From: Chitinophagaceae bacterium
GTDB lineage: Bacteria > Bacteroidota > Bacteroidia > Chitinophagales > Chitinophagaceae
Reading direction: 5' to 3'
DNA: 64,000 nt
Assembly: GCA_947455215.1 (NCBI GenBank)
Contig: CANGNA010000018.1
Span: forward strand, 1-64,000
The translations under genes were made by a program, and so were the position numbers. How positions within the stretch are numbered: the first letter of the stretch is position 1; each line of letters begins with the position of its first letter. The notes under the pieces are model-generated. The model had not been told where the DNA came from. It was given only the letters and a program-made list of their open reading frames with translations, and did no database searches. This document shows positions 40,109 through 48,690 of the stretch, one piece after another.

Positions 40109-41548
40109 TCACATCATTTGCTTCACCAGTGTACCCAGTTTCTTTAACCCCCGGTCTACTTCCGGTGTCCATTGCATGCCATAACTCAGGCGCATACAGT
40201 TCTGGTACCTGTCTTGCAGGGTGAACATGGTGCCGGGTGCAATGCTCATCTTGCATTGCATAGCTTCCTGGTATAGCTGGTAAGTATCTATATGGCGGGC
40301 CAGTTCCAGCCACAGTATAAAGCCACCCTTAGGCGTACTCAGCTTTATCTCTTCAGGGAAATACTCACCTATGGCGCGGGTAAAGTGCAGACTGTTGGCA
40401 TGTAGTGTTTGCCGCAATTTGCGCAAGTGGTGTTCGTATCGCCCGGTAGCCAGGAAATTGCCTATGGCCGCCTGTTGCGCCGTAGCAGAAGTAATGCTGT
40501 GATAGAGTTTAAGGTTCTTTACTTGCTCTATATACTTACCGGGTGCTACCCAGCCTACACGGTATCCTGGTGCCAGTGTCTTGGATATGGAACTGCACCA
40601 GAGTACATTGCCTTCCTCGTCGAAACTCTTGCAGGAGCGGGGCCGCCGGTTGCCAAGGTATACATCGCCATACAGGTCGTCCTCTATAAGCGGTACGCCA
40701 TATTTAGAGAGCAGCTTCACCATGGCTTCTTTCTGCTCATCGGGCATGCAATAGCCGGTAGGGTTGCTGAAATTGGTAACGAAGAAGCAGGCTTTTATAT
40801 CGTGTTTATCCAACGCTTTTTTTACATCGTCGGGGTCTACACCGGTATCTGGGTGCGTGGGTAGCTCCAGTACATTCAGCCCAATGCTTTTGGCAAAGCG
40901 CAGCATACCAAAATATACCGGGCTTTCTATGGCTATGGTGTCGCCTGGCCTTGTGAGGGCCATCAGGCAATAAGATATGGCGTTCATGCAGCCGGCGGTG
41001 GTAATGATGTCATCTGCATGCAGCTGGCCACCCCAGGTCATGCTCCACTGCGCCACTTGTCGGCGCAACAGGTCATTGCCCTGTATTTTTTCATACGATG
41101 TGCCATTGGCCGGCAATGTCCGCATGGCATGCATCATGGCCTTGTTCAGGGCCCCTAGTGGCAGCAACTCCGGTGCCGGCACATTGATGGAAAATTTCAT
41201 GATACCCTCCATGGCCAGATCGTCATATACCTCGCCAATGATCGCCTCCACATTCTTGGTGCGCACAACAGGTATCGGGTTACTCTTTTCTATCTTCCTT
41301 GGAAACCTAGACGGGTTAAAGCTTACATAGTAGCCCGACTGTGGCCGTGGCTCTACCAGGCCTTTAGCTTCCAGGTGGTAGTAGGCCTGTAGTATGGTGC
41401 TCACACTTATGCCATGTTGCTTGCTCAACGATCGTACAGAGGGTAGCTTGTCGCCTATTTTCAGTACCTCGTCCAGTATTTGTTTCTGGAAGGTCTCTGC
41501 TATCTGCAGGTATAAATGTTCGCTTTTGCTGCTGGCCAATAAGTTCAT
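40109..41548 (-). CDS. MocR/PdxR-type PLP-dependent GntR-family regulator
   Basis: The frame is open to 41974, but the protein starts at ATG 41548, giving 479 residues. Residues 10-75 are a GntR winged helix (IGDKLPSVRSLSKQHGISVS). From about 115 is an aspartate-aminotransferase fold with N262 (NFSNPTGY), D290/D291, Y293, the PLP lysine K323 (SSISKTLAPGYRVGW) and R330. PLP-site residues are intact, so it probably senses an amine or vitamin B6. It is divergent from an EamA exporter by 78 bases, suggesting that it regulates that gene (inference). Ligand unknown. Confidence 0.9.
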   Translation of the reverse strand: MNLLASSKSEHLYLQIAETFQKQILDEVLKIGDKLPSVRSLSKQHGISVSTILQAYYHLEAKGLVEPRPQSGYYVSFNPSRFPRKIEKSNPIPVVRTKNVEAIIGEVYDDLAMEGIMKFSINVPAPELLPLGALNKAMMHAMRTLPANGTSYEKIQGNDLLRRQVAQWSMTWGGQLHADDIITTAGCMNAISYCLMALTRPGDTIAIESPVYFGMLRFAKSIGLNVLELPTHPDTGVDPDDVKKALDKHDIKACFFVTNFSNPTGYCMPDEQKEAMVKLLSKYGVPLIEDDLYGDVYLGNRRPRSCKSFDEEGNVLWCSSISKTLAPGYRVGWVAPGKYIEQVKNLKLYHSITSATAQQAAIGNFLATGRYEHHLRKLRQTLHANSLHFTRAIGEYFPEEIKLSTPKGGFILWLELARHIDTYQLYQEAMQCKMSIAPGTMFTLQDRYQNCMRLSYGMQWTPEVDRGLKKLGTLVKQMM

Positions 41549-41566
41549 AAAACAAACTGTTATGGT

Positions 41567-41574
41567 CAAAAATA
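41567..41574 (-). promoter_or_regulatory. -7 box of the MocR gene
   Basis: TATTTTTG on the minus strand matches TAnnTTTG, 18 bases before ATG 41548, within the short divergent region shared with the EamA gene. No -33 TTTG is evident. Confidence 0.35.
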
Positions 41575-41626
41575 CGAAAATTGTATCTGTTTTATTTCGG
41601 AATAATACATCATTTTTGTGCCGGAA

Positions 41627-42586
41627 ATGAAACCGGATACCAAAGCATATATCGCCCTTGTGTTCGTCTGTATCGTATGGGGGACCACCTACCTGGCATT
41701 GCGCATAGGCGTTATGCATTATCCTGCATTCTTGTTTGCGGGCGTGCGGCAAACGGTTGCCGGCACAGTGCTGGCTATTGCGGCACTGGCCATGAATAAG
41801 AATAAAGACCTTAGTGCCCGGAACATTGGCCTGCAGGCGCTGGTGGGTTTCTTGCTGCTTACGATCGGTAACGGATGTGTTACCTGGGGCGAGAAGACCG
41901 TACCCAGTGGTATAGCGGCCATGATCTGTGCAGGTATGCCCCTGTTTGCCGTTTTGTTCAACCTGATGCTGCATAAAGGAGAGAAGCTGAACCTGATGAT
42001 AGGTGCCGGTATGCTGCTCGGGTTGGTTGGGGTAGGACTCATCTTCCGCCAGAACCTGAGCGATATTTCCAACACTGCCTATCTGTGGGGCATTGCCGCT
42101 GTGTTGCTGGCTACCTGCTCATGGGCCGGTGGCAGCATCATCAATAAGCAGAATACCAATCCTGTAAATCCGTTTTTCAACTCGGGCCTGCAACTGCTGT
42201 TTGGTGGCTTGTTCATGCTCATCATCAGCCCTTTTGTCGATAATTACCAGGGTATGGATCTGTGGAATAAAGATGGTCTGCTGGCGTTGGCATACCTTAT
42301 TGTATTTGGTTCCATACTGGCCTATGCGGCGTATATGTATGTGCTGAGCAAACTGCCCGTGGGTATAGCCACCGTTTACGCATATGTCAACCCGCTGGTG
42401 GCGGTGATATTGGGCTACATTATTTTAAAGGAAGAAGTAAATATTTATACCGGTCTGGCGTTTATAGCTATCATCAGCAGTGTGCTGATGGTGAACCGCG
42501 GCTACCGGCAACAAAAGGAGCAAGCAATCATTGCAGATAACAAAGCCTCTGCAGCTGCTGATAAAGCGGCCGGAGAGGATTCATAA
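41627..42586 (+). CDS. EamA family (DMT superfamily) transporter
   Basis: I prefer ATG 41627 (a GTG at 41618 is possible), giving about 319 residues with ten hydrophobic segments in two EamA repeats. Family marks include AYIALVFVCIVWGTTYLALR at the start, FLFAGVRQTVAG, NGCVTWGEKTVPSGIAAMI, and in the second half ASTYVLSKLPVGIATVYAYV-like helices and PLVAVILGYIIL. The C-terminal tail is Ala/Lys-rich. DMT exporters often move amino acids or metabolites outward; the divergent MocR regulator supports an amine or amino-acid-related cargo. ilvE starts 21 bases downstream, so an operon is likely. Confidence 0.88.
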   Translation: MKPDTKAYIALVFVCIVWGTTYLALRIGVMHYPAFLFAGVRQTVAGTVLAIAALAMNKNKDLSARNIGLQALVGFLLLTIGNGCVTWGEKTVPSGIAAMICAGMPLFAVLFNLMLHKGEKLNLMIGAGMLLGLVGVGLIFRQNLSDISNTAYLWGIAAVLLATCSWAGGSIINKQNTNPVNPFFNSGLQLLFGGLFMLIISPFVDNYQGMDLWNKDGLLALAYLIVFGSILAYAAYMYVLSKLPVGIATVYAYVNPLVAVILGYIILKEEVNIYTGLAFIAIISSVLMVNRGYRQQKEQAIIADNKASAAADKAAGEDS

Positions 42587-42607
42587 ACGATCAAAAAATT
42601 CCTGGTT

Positions 42608-43657
42608 ATGGAGTACCCGATCTCAATTACACCGCAGACGGTGAGAACAGTAACAGACACAAAGTCTATCCCTTTCGGCAAGGTGCCTACCGAGCACATG
42701 TTCATTGCTGAATATAGGGACGGCCAATGGCAGAATGCACGCATAACGCCTTTTCACGACCTTACCCTGAGCCCTATGGCCCTGTGCCTGCACTACGGGC
42801 AAACGGTTTTTGAAGGCATGAAGGCATTTGTGATGGAAGACAGCCGCATCAATATCTTCCGTATAGACAAGCATTACGACCGCTTCTGCAAGTCGCTGGA
42901 CCGCATGTGCATGCCACGTGTGCCCAAAGAGTTGTTTACGGAAGCTATGCACCAGCTGGTGCAACTGGACAGCAAGTGGGTACCTGATGAGGCCGATGGG
43001 TCGTTATACCTGCGCCCCTTCATGATAGCTACTGAGGATAGGATAGGGGTGAAGATAGGTGAGGAATACCTGTTCATGATAGTAGCATCTCCTGCATACC
43101 AGTATTACGCAAATCCGCTGAAGATAAAGGTAGAGACCGAATTTTCGCGCGCGGCTGATGGTGGTACCGGCACGGCTAAGTGTGGTGGTAACTACGGTGG
43201 CGCATTCTATCCTACACAGCTGGCCAAGGAGCAGGGCTTCGACCAGGTATTGTGGACGGATAGTCGCACGCATACGCTTATAGAAGAATCGGGCACCATG
43301 AATGCCATGTTCTATATAGATAACACATTACTCACCCCGGCATTGTCGGGCAGCATACTGGATGGTGTAACGCGCGATTCACTGCTCGCAATAGCCCGCG
43401 AAAAGGGTATGAAGGTAGAAGAACGGCCGATCAGCATTGCTGAATTAAAGGCTGCTTTTGAAGCCGGCAAAAGGGTAGAGGCTTTTGGAGCAGGTACCGC
43501 CGCTGTAATAGCGCCCATAGCCAGTATAACCATTGGCGATAAGGCTTACGATTGTTATGTGGGCGAAGATGCTACCATGTTCACGCTGAAGAAAGCGTTG
43601 TACGACATCCGCACAGGCGTAGCCCCTGATACACATAAATGGAACTATATTCTTTAA
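42608..43657 (+). CDS. ilvE: Branched-chain amino acid aminotransferase
   Basis: A 349-residue fold-type IV PLP enzyme that interconverts Val/Leu/Ile with their 2-oxo acids. Visible marks: ALCLHYGQTVFEGMKAF, RPFMIATED, the PLP lysine K191 in GTAKCGGNYGGA, then VLWTDSRTHTLIEESGTMN and DGVTRDSLL. Length fits the BCAT-II group. It follows the EamA gene by 21 bases; together with the MocR regulator this suggests a local amino-acid handling unit, possibly export of excess branched-chain products (inference). A terminator follows. Confidence 0.95.
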   Translation: MEYPISITPQTVRTVTDTKSIPFGKVPTEHMFIAEYRDGQWQNARITPFHDLTLSPMALCLHYGQTVFEGMKAFVMEDSRINIFRIDKHYDRFCKSLDRMCMPRVPKELFTEAMHQLVQLDSKWVPDEADGSLYLRPFMIATEDRIGVKIGEEYLFMIVASPAYQYYANPLKIKVETEFSRAADGGTGTAKCGGNYGGAFYPTQLAKEQGFDQVLWTDSRTHTLIEESGTMNAMFYIDNTLLTPALSGSILDGVTRDSLLAIAREKGMKVEERPISIAELKAAFEAGKRVEAFGAGTAAVIAPIASITIGDKAYDCYVGEDATMFTLKKALYDIRTGVAPDTHKWNYIL

Positions 43658-43667
43658 TTGGATACTG

Positions 43668-43702
43668 CTGTGCCCTGCATGATCGCGGGGCACAGTTCTT
43701 TT
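43668..43702 (+). terminator. Rho-independent terminator of ilvE
   Basis: CTGTGCCC (43668-43675) pairs with GGGCACAG (43688-43695), followed by TTCTTTT. Confidence 0.75.
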
Positions 43703-43717
43703 AACTATAGAATCACG

Positions 43718-44179
43718 ATGCAACCGATCTCATTCGACTATAACGGTTATCTCATCACCACCGATAAATCGCAGATGGTACCTGCTGACATTCACCATTG
43801 GTTATCATTGGAGTCTTACTGGTCTAAGCACATGCCTGAGGATGTTTTTATGCGCTCGTTCGAAAATTCGTTTTGCATAGGCGCGGTAAAAGAGGGCAGG
43901 CAGGTAGCTTTCGCGCGTCTCATCACCGATTATGCCACCTATGCTTACCTGGCCGATGTATTTGTTTACGACGATCATCGCGGCAAAGGCATCAGTAAAA
44001 TAATGATGGAGATCCTGTTCGATATAGACTGGGTAAAGGGCTTGCGCCGCATTATGCTGGCCACCAAAGATGCACATGAACTATACCGTAAAGTAGGCTT
44101 CAAAAATTCTAATTTCCCTGATCGCATCATGGAGATAGCACGGCCTGCCATTTACGGAGACCTGGAAACAAGATGTTGA
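43718..44179 (+). CDS. GNAT family N-acetyltransferase
   Basis: ATG 43718 gives 153 residues; the frame extends upstream through the ilvE terminator and is not used there. The GNAT core shows LADVFVYDDHRGKGISKIMM (acetyl-CoA binding R/QxxGxG/A variant HRGKGIS, about residues 77-96), FDIDWVKGLRRIMLATKDA, and HELYRKVGFKNS near the end. Substrate unknown. It lies alone between the ilvE terminator and a repeat. Confidence 0.87.
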   Translation: MQPISFDYNGYLITTDKSQMVPADIHHWLSLESYWSKHMPEDVFMRSFENSFCIGAVKEGRQVAFARLITDYATYAYLADVFVYDDHRGKGISKIMMEILFDIDWVKGLRRIMLATKDAHELYRKVGFKNSNFPDRIMEIARPAIYGDLETRC

Positions 44180-44183
44180 GTCA

Positions 44184-44229
44184 AGTCGTAAGTACTTAGT
44201 CGTAAGGCATAAGTATCTGTGCGTAAGCA
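44184..44229 (+). repeat. Low-complexity AGTCGTAAG-type repeat
   Basis: Imperfect units of AGTCGTAAGTA, TTAGTCGTAAGGC, ATAAGTATC and GTGCGTAAGC follow the GNAT gene. The following 50 bases hold a related TTTGACTC-TTTACTTTCGACT run, which may be its partial inverted counterpart. Confidence 0.5.
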
Positions 44230-44287
44230 TTTCCTGAATAGCAGCTTTTGACTCTTTACTTTCGACTTTATACTAATAAGCAAGATC

Positions 44288-44857
44288 ATGATAAACTACC
44301 TAAGCAGCGCTACCCGCCAGTTTAAAATGTACAAGGGCCTTGGCGAGAAAGCCATAGCGCAGATGAAGGATGAAGCGCTTATGGAGCGCGCCAATGAAGA
44401 CAGTAACAGCGTAGCCACCATTGTAAAACACTTGTGGGGCAACATGCTGAGCCGCTGGACCGATTTCCTGACCACTGACGGTGAAAAGCCATGGCGCCAG
44501 CGCGACGCAGAGTTTGACAACGATGTGCGCACGCGCGAAGAGCTGATGAACAAATGGGAAGAAGGTTGGCAATGCCTCTTCAACGCGCTGGAGTCTATTA
44601 CCGATGCCGACCTCGAACGCATCATTTACATCCGCAACGAAGGGCATACTATACTGGAGGCCATCAACCGGCAGATAGCACATTATGCTTATCACGTGGG
44701 CCAGATAGTATACATAGCCAAGCTCTACAGCAATGATGATTGGCAAACGCTGTCGATAGCCCGCAACCAGTCATCAGCATACAATGCAGGTAAATTCAGC
44801 CAGGAGAAAGGTGTGCGCCATTTTACCGATGAGTTTATAGATAAGGACAAGAAGTAG
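44288..44857 (+). CDS. DinB superfamily protein (DUF1572)
   Basis: A 189-residue four-helix bundle of the DinB/YfiT superfamily. The likely metal triad is visible as H48 (TIVKHLWGN), H132 and H136 (QIAHYAYHVGQIVY). FLTTDGEKPWRQRDAEF is typical of DUF1572. Many relatives bind nickel or zinc and act as thiol (bacillithiol/mycothiol) transferases; the actual reaction here is unknown. Cytoplasmic and monocistronic as far as can be seen. Confidence 0.88.
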   Translation: MINYLSSATRQFKMYKGLGEKAIAQMKDEALMERANEDSNSVATIVKHLWGNMLSRWTDFLTTDGEKPWRQRDAEFDNDVRTREELMNKWEEGWQCLFNALESITDADLERIIYIRNEGHTILEAINRQIAHYAYHVGQIVYIAKLYSNDDWQTLSIARNQSSAYNAGKFSQEKGVRHFTDEFIDKDKK

Positions 44858-45022
44858 TGATCTTCGGGAACGGCTCTGTTTGATTGTAAACATGATTCGG
44901 CAACGACAGCCGCCGTTGTGTCTCCTGACCAACGGCCACGGGACGTATTCGTTTTCGGACACGATATATGAAGCTGTTCTGGAAATCTCCAATATATAGT
45001 ACCTTCATTGCTTACAAAGTAT

Positions 45023-45487
45023 ATGAAACGATTACTTATTTTACCGGTGCTTCTGGCTGCAGTGCAAATCACTAGTGCACAGTCCTTCCTGCTTTGTGGC
45101 CGTATTACCGATAGTAAGGGTAAGCCGGTACAGGATGCAACTTTACAGGCCATATCTAAGGACAGCCTGCTACTGGCAACGTCTGATGCTGGTGGCTTGT
45201 ACGCTACCACACAGCTGCCCGCCGGTCGGTACGAGGTAGTGATCCGAAAAGATAAGAAGAGCTACGTAACCCTGGTGGATATTGCACCAACCGACCCTGT
45301 GAAGCGTTTTTACAATTTCACCCTGGCCGATAATAACAGGGCTACGCTTGCCAAAACCGATAAAGACCCATACTTGGAAACTGCCTTCGCCAAACTAAAG
45401 AGAGCTCCGCGGGTAGATGCGAAGGGAGATGTATATATGATGCCCATAAAGAAGGGCGATAGCACAACAAAAGCCAGGAGAAAATGA
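45023..45487 (+). CDS. Secreted carboxypeptidase-regulatory-like domain protein
   Basis: I start at ATG 45023 (154 residues) because it gives a clean signal peptide (MKRLLILPVLLAAVQITSAQ); a TTG at 45008 is possible. The mature region holds one CarboxypepD_reg-like fold (LLCGRITDSKGKPVQDATLQ, LLATSDAGGLYATTQLPAG, RYEVVIRKDKKSYVTLVDI) and then a basic C-terminal tail. This domain is usually the N-terminal part of SusC-like receptors or surface proteins; here it stands alone. Function unknown. Confidence 0.75.
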   Translation: MKRLLILPVLLAAVQITSAQSFLLCGRITDSKGKPVQDATLQAISKDSLLLATSDAGGLYATTQLPAGRYEVVIRKDKKSYVTLVDIAPTDPVKRFYNFTLADNNRATLAKTDKDPYLETAFAKLKRAPRVDAKGDVYMMPIKKGDSTTKARRK

Positions 45488-45517
45488 CCTGTGTCGTTGT
45501 CTTTAGATCGTAGGGTA

Positions 45518-47356
45518 TCAACGAGGGCCCTTGCAGATCTTGAGCGTTGTGTAAAGTCCGCTATCGTTCAGTTTTATAATGTAGAGGCCATTAGCTAGGC
45601 CGTGGCAATATACAGTTGTGGTATTGCTTCCGGGCTGCCATGTAGCTGACTGTATTTCTCTCCCCGTAGCATCCAACAAATAGATAGTAACAGGAGTTAA
45701 TAAACTAGCAGAAGCATGGAGGTCGATATGTTCTCCATTTGCGTGTGCCCAATAGCTATTCCCAGGTTGCGACAACTCATTTACGCCAACGGTAGTAATA
45801 GTTGCAGATGAACCTTTACATGATCCGGAATCGACCACCACGTAATAAGATGCACCGGTTGTGGTATAGGTGTAAGTAGCATTTGTAGCGCCAGGTATGG
45901 CTGTACTGCCAGTGAACCACTGATATTGTGCATAAGGGCCGCTGGTAACTGTAAACGTATGCCCCGCTTGGTTGACAACAGGGTAGGGAGCCGGTTGTAC
46001 ATGCATGGTCTGCGATATAGAATCGCTTGCTGTGCCGCTGTAGGCTACCAATGTTATCACGGCTGCGCCCGGCTGATGGAAACAGATGGTCGAGAGGCTG
46101 CTTGCAGCACCTGAAATCGTATTTCCGCTACCGGTTACCTTCCATTTTACGCTGTCTATAGTGCCTGTGGTGGTGCTTGTTACAGTGATGCAGCTATCCT
46201 GGCATACTAACGAATCACCGAAAGTAAAAGAGGATGTGATCACATGCAGCGGGCATCCGCCTACATCCTCGCCCAGGTTGGCTACTCTCCTTATCCGGTT
46301 ATTGTGATATTCCGGAATGTAAAGGTTGTAAGCGTGGTCAAAGACCAGGTTGTTAGGCCCGTTCAGCTGGGCACTTACCGCGGCACCGCCATCACCGCTA
46401 AAGCCCGGGGTGCCATTGCCTACCACCCGGGATATTGTACCGAGTACATTGATTTTTCTGACAGTGTGTTGGTTCCAGTCTGTAAAATATACATTGCACG
46501 ATCCGTCTACAGTAATGCCGTTTATATAGTCTATACCCGCTGCAGTGGCAGGTCCGCCATCGCCTGATGCAACAGAAGAGCCGTTACCTGCATAGGTGGA
46601 TATCATGCCCGCAGTATTTACCTTTCTCACCCGGTGGTTCATGGCATCGGCTATATACATATTGCCAAAACCATCGAAGCCAACACCCAATGGCGTGCTG
46701 AGGCTGGCAGCTGTTGCAGGGCCGCCGTCTCCGGCAAATGCAGCGGTGCCATTGCCTGCTACTGTGCTGATGATGCCTGCCGGTGTTATCATACGTATGC
46801 GGTGATTATTGGCATCTGCAAAATAAATATTGCCTGCACCATCTATGGCCATCCTGCTGGGGTCTCTCAATGCGGCTGCGGTAGCGGGCCCGCCATCGCC
46901 TGAAAAGCCATAGGCGCCGCTGCCGGCGTAGGTGCTGATGATGCCAGCGGGTGTTATTTTACGTATCCTCTGGTTAGCATTGTCTGATACATAAATATTA
47001 CCTGCTGCATCTGCCACCATGTCTATGGGATAGTAGAAGCTGGCTGCAGTGGCGGGGCCGCCATCGCCGGCAAATGCAGGAATGCCATTGCCTGCGAACG
47101 TGCTCACAATACCACTGCTGGTTATTTTCCTAATCTTGCAGCCTGAATATTCTATGACGTACAGGTTGTTACCTGCATCTATATACACGCCCGATGGGTT
47201 GTTGAAGCTGGCAAGCAAGGGCGAAGATCCATCGCCGGTAGATGCCGCTACACCATTACCTGCATAGGTGCTGATACTCTGGGCCAGGAGGTGCCTGGGA
47301 GACAGGTTAGCAATAGTCGATAGGATAAGACACATGACCAGTAGTGATTTTTTCAT
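45518..47356 (-). CDS. NHL-repeat secreted protein with PKD-like domain and T9SS sorting tail
   Basis: A 612-residue protein with a signal peptide (MKKSLLVMCLILSTIANLSP) and about six NHL-type propeller repeats with the unit IISTYAGNGxxxFSGDGGPATAA-like pattern and IRKI/VRKV turns (residues 30-360). A PKD/Ig-like segment follows (CQDSCITVTSTTTGTIDSVK). The T9SS sorting domain at the C-terminus reads TIYLLDATGREIQSATW and NGLYIIKLNDSGLY. It is a paralogue of 5569-6897 with an added PKD-like part. Family knowledge predicts surface exposure through T9SS. Confidence 0.9.
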   Translation of the reverse strand: MKKSLLVMCLILSTIANLSPRHLLAQSISTYAGNGVAASTGDGSSPLLASFNNPSGVYIDAGNNLYVIEYSGCKIRKITSSGIVSTFAGNGIPAFAGDGGPATAASFYYPIDMVADAAGNIYVSDNANQRIRKITPAGIISTYAGSGAYGFSGDGGPATAAALRDPSRMAIDGAGNIYFADANNHRIRMITPAGIISTVAGNGTAAFAGDGGPATAASLSTPLGVGFDGFGNMYIADAMNHRVRKVNTAGMISTYAGNGSSVASGDGGPATAAGIDYINGITVDGSCNVYFTDWNQHTVRKINVLGTISRVVGNGTPGFSGDGGAAVSAQLNGPNNLVFDHAYNLYIPEYHNNRIRRVANLGEDVGGCPLHVITSSFTFGDSLVCQDSCITVTSTTTGTIDSVKWKVTGSGNTISGAASSLSTICFHQPGAAVITLVAYSGTASDSISQTMHVQPAPYPVVNQAGHTFTVTSGPYAQYQWFTGSTAIPGATNATYTYTTTGASYYVVVDSGSCKGSSATITTVGVNELSQPGNSYWAHANGEHIDLHASASLLTPVTIYLLDATGREIQSATWQPGSNTTTVYCHGLANGLYIIKLNDSGLYTTLKICKGPR

Positions 47357-47428
47357 AGGAGTAATTTTATTAAATGTACATATTTATTTTGTCTCAGTTT
47401 TATTTGGCGCTCATCCTTCGCTGCTGAT

Positions 47429-47463
47429 AAAAAAAGAGACCTGCATCTGCAGGTCTCTTTTTT
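47429..47463 (-). terminator. Terminator after the lipoprotein gene
   Basis: AAAAAAGAGACCTGCA (47430-47445) pairs with TGCAGGTCTCTTTTTT (47448-47463) with a tiny loop. On the minus strand it lies 20 bases past the stop at 47484 and upstream of the NHL gene. Confidence 0.85.
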
Positions 47464-47483
47464 AAAAATATCATTCATCAGTA

Positions 47484-48419
47484 TTACATTCCGTTTACTG
47501 TGTGCAGGAAGGTGATCGGGTTCACCTTGCTTACGGTTACAGAGTAACTGCCACCGCTAAGCGGCGTTACACTGCTCGATATACCTGCATAAAATTCGCC
47601 GCGGTATACAGTATATACCACAAAATGTGTAGGTACGTTCAGCACGCTGTCTTGTGTAAACTTCTGGTGGTAGCGGCGCAGCATAGGCGTTATAGACCTG
47701 TAGTTGTCATACACAGCATATGCCTGTACGTGGTCGCTGTCATCAAACGTCAAACCATTTACGGTAAGTGCTATGGCCTGGTTAGTAGCACCGGCATATG
47801 GTTTGCCTGCACTCAGGTAGCCTACGCTGTCAGCGTTCAATGTTACAGTATCACCAAACCTGGTAGCGGTGCCTGTGCCCGTACCGGTTACCCAATTGAT
47901 AGGGCTTACCGTTGTATTCTCGTTATAGCCATAGTACAAAGACATGTAGTCAGATATTTGACCCAGCTGTGGTATGGAAGCGGTAAAATTATAACCTGGC
48001 TTCAGTATCAGTTTAGAGCCGCCCTGTGTGGCCTCAACCAATATCTGGCCGCCCGATATCAGGGTCTGGCCATCGCTCACCGGCAACACGCGCGAAAAGA
48101 TCATATCGCCCTTCTTCACGTATTCTGATAAAGACAGTGTGATATTGCCGGTAACAGAACCACCACCAGCGGTCTGGAACGCATTGGCAGGGAAGGTGTA
48201 TATCGTGCCGCTGTTGCCTACTATGGCTCCACCGGTGGCTACGTTCATGGTCACCGTCTTAGGCACCACCTTCAGCAGGCTGTAGACAGAGCTCATTGAA
48301 TAGGTGTAGAATGTGGTAGAATCAACAGGGGTAGGGGTCACCTCTATACGGGCGCTCCTGCTGCAAGATCCTAAACCGGCTAACGCCAATAAAACAACTG
48401 GTACCAGTTTTTTAGTCAT
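47484..48419 (-). CDS. Lipoprotein of unknown function with beta-rich repeats
   Basis: A 311-residue protein with a lipoprotein signal (MTKKLVPVVLLALAGLGSC; Cys19). The mature protein is beta-rich and includes TVTMNVATGGAIVGNSGTIY and TFPANAFQTAGGGSVTGNI, a TFPANAF box seen near ZU5-like/propeller entries in Bacteroidota surface lipoproteins. No catalytic residues are obvious. Its own terminator downstream marks a single-gene transcript. Confidence 0.7.
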   Translation of the reverse strand: MTKKLVPVVLLALAGLGSCSRSARIEVTPTPVDSTTFYTYSMSSVYSLLKVVPKTVTMNVATGGAIVGNSGTIYTFPANAFQTAGGGSVTGNITLSLSEYVKKGDMIFSRVLPVSDGQTLISGGQILVEATQGGSKLILKPGYNFTASIPQLGQISDYMSLYYGYNENTTVSPINWVTGTGTGTATRFGDTVTLNADSVGYLSAGKPYAGATNQAIALTVNGLTFDDSDHVQAYAVYDNYRSITPMLRRYHQKFTQDSVLNVPTHFVVYTVYRGEFYAGISSSVTPLSGGSYSVTVSKVNPITFLHTVNGM

Positions 48420-48611
48420 AGATACTTTATTTGTCTTTTATTCTTTAGCTACCGGGCACAACCCGGCAAATAAACCGTGGTAAAATACAGCATTTTTTTC
48501 AAATGCCACTCATTTTTTCCGCAGCACCTCTATTGGGCGCTGTACTTACGTAGTATCACCCTGAGCCTGTCGAAGGGCGGCATGGTCACGGGTCCATACT
48601 ACAAAGACAAG

Positions 48612-48682
48612 CCGCTCTCCGCTCTCCGCACTCACGCTCAAGCGAAGCGCCTTCCCGCTCTCCGCTCCCCGCACTCGCTCTC
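48612..48682 (+). repeat. Imperfect CCGCTCTCCGC-type direct repeat
   Basis: Two related blocks (48612-48639 and 48654-48682) share CCGCTCTCCGCTCYCCGCACTC. They lie in a 271-base spacer before the pepT gene's end, with a CACCCTGAGCCTGTCGAAGG-type motif just upstream (48555-48575). No gene is visible. Confidence 0.55.
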
Positions 48683-48690
48683 AAGTGTGC

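Noticed and set aside
41549-41974. N-terminal extension of the MocR gene to 41974
   Set aside because: The added 142 residues (start MQHQVEQNGKQG) are antisense to the EamA gene and not protein-like; the GntR domain starts at ATG 41548.
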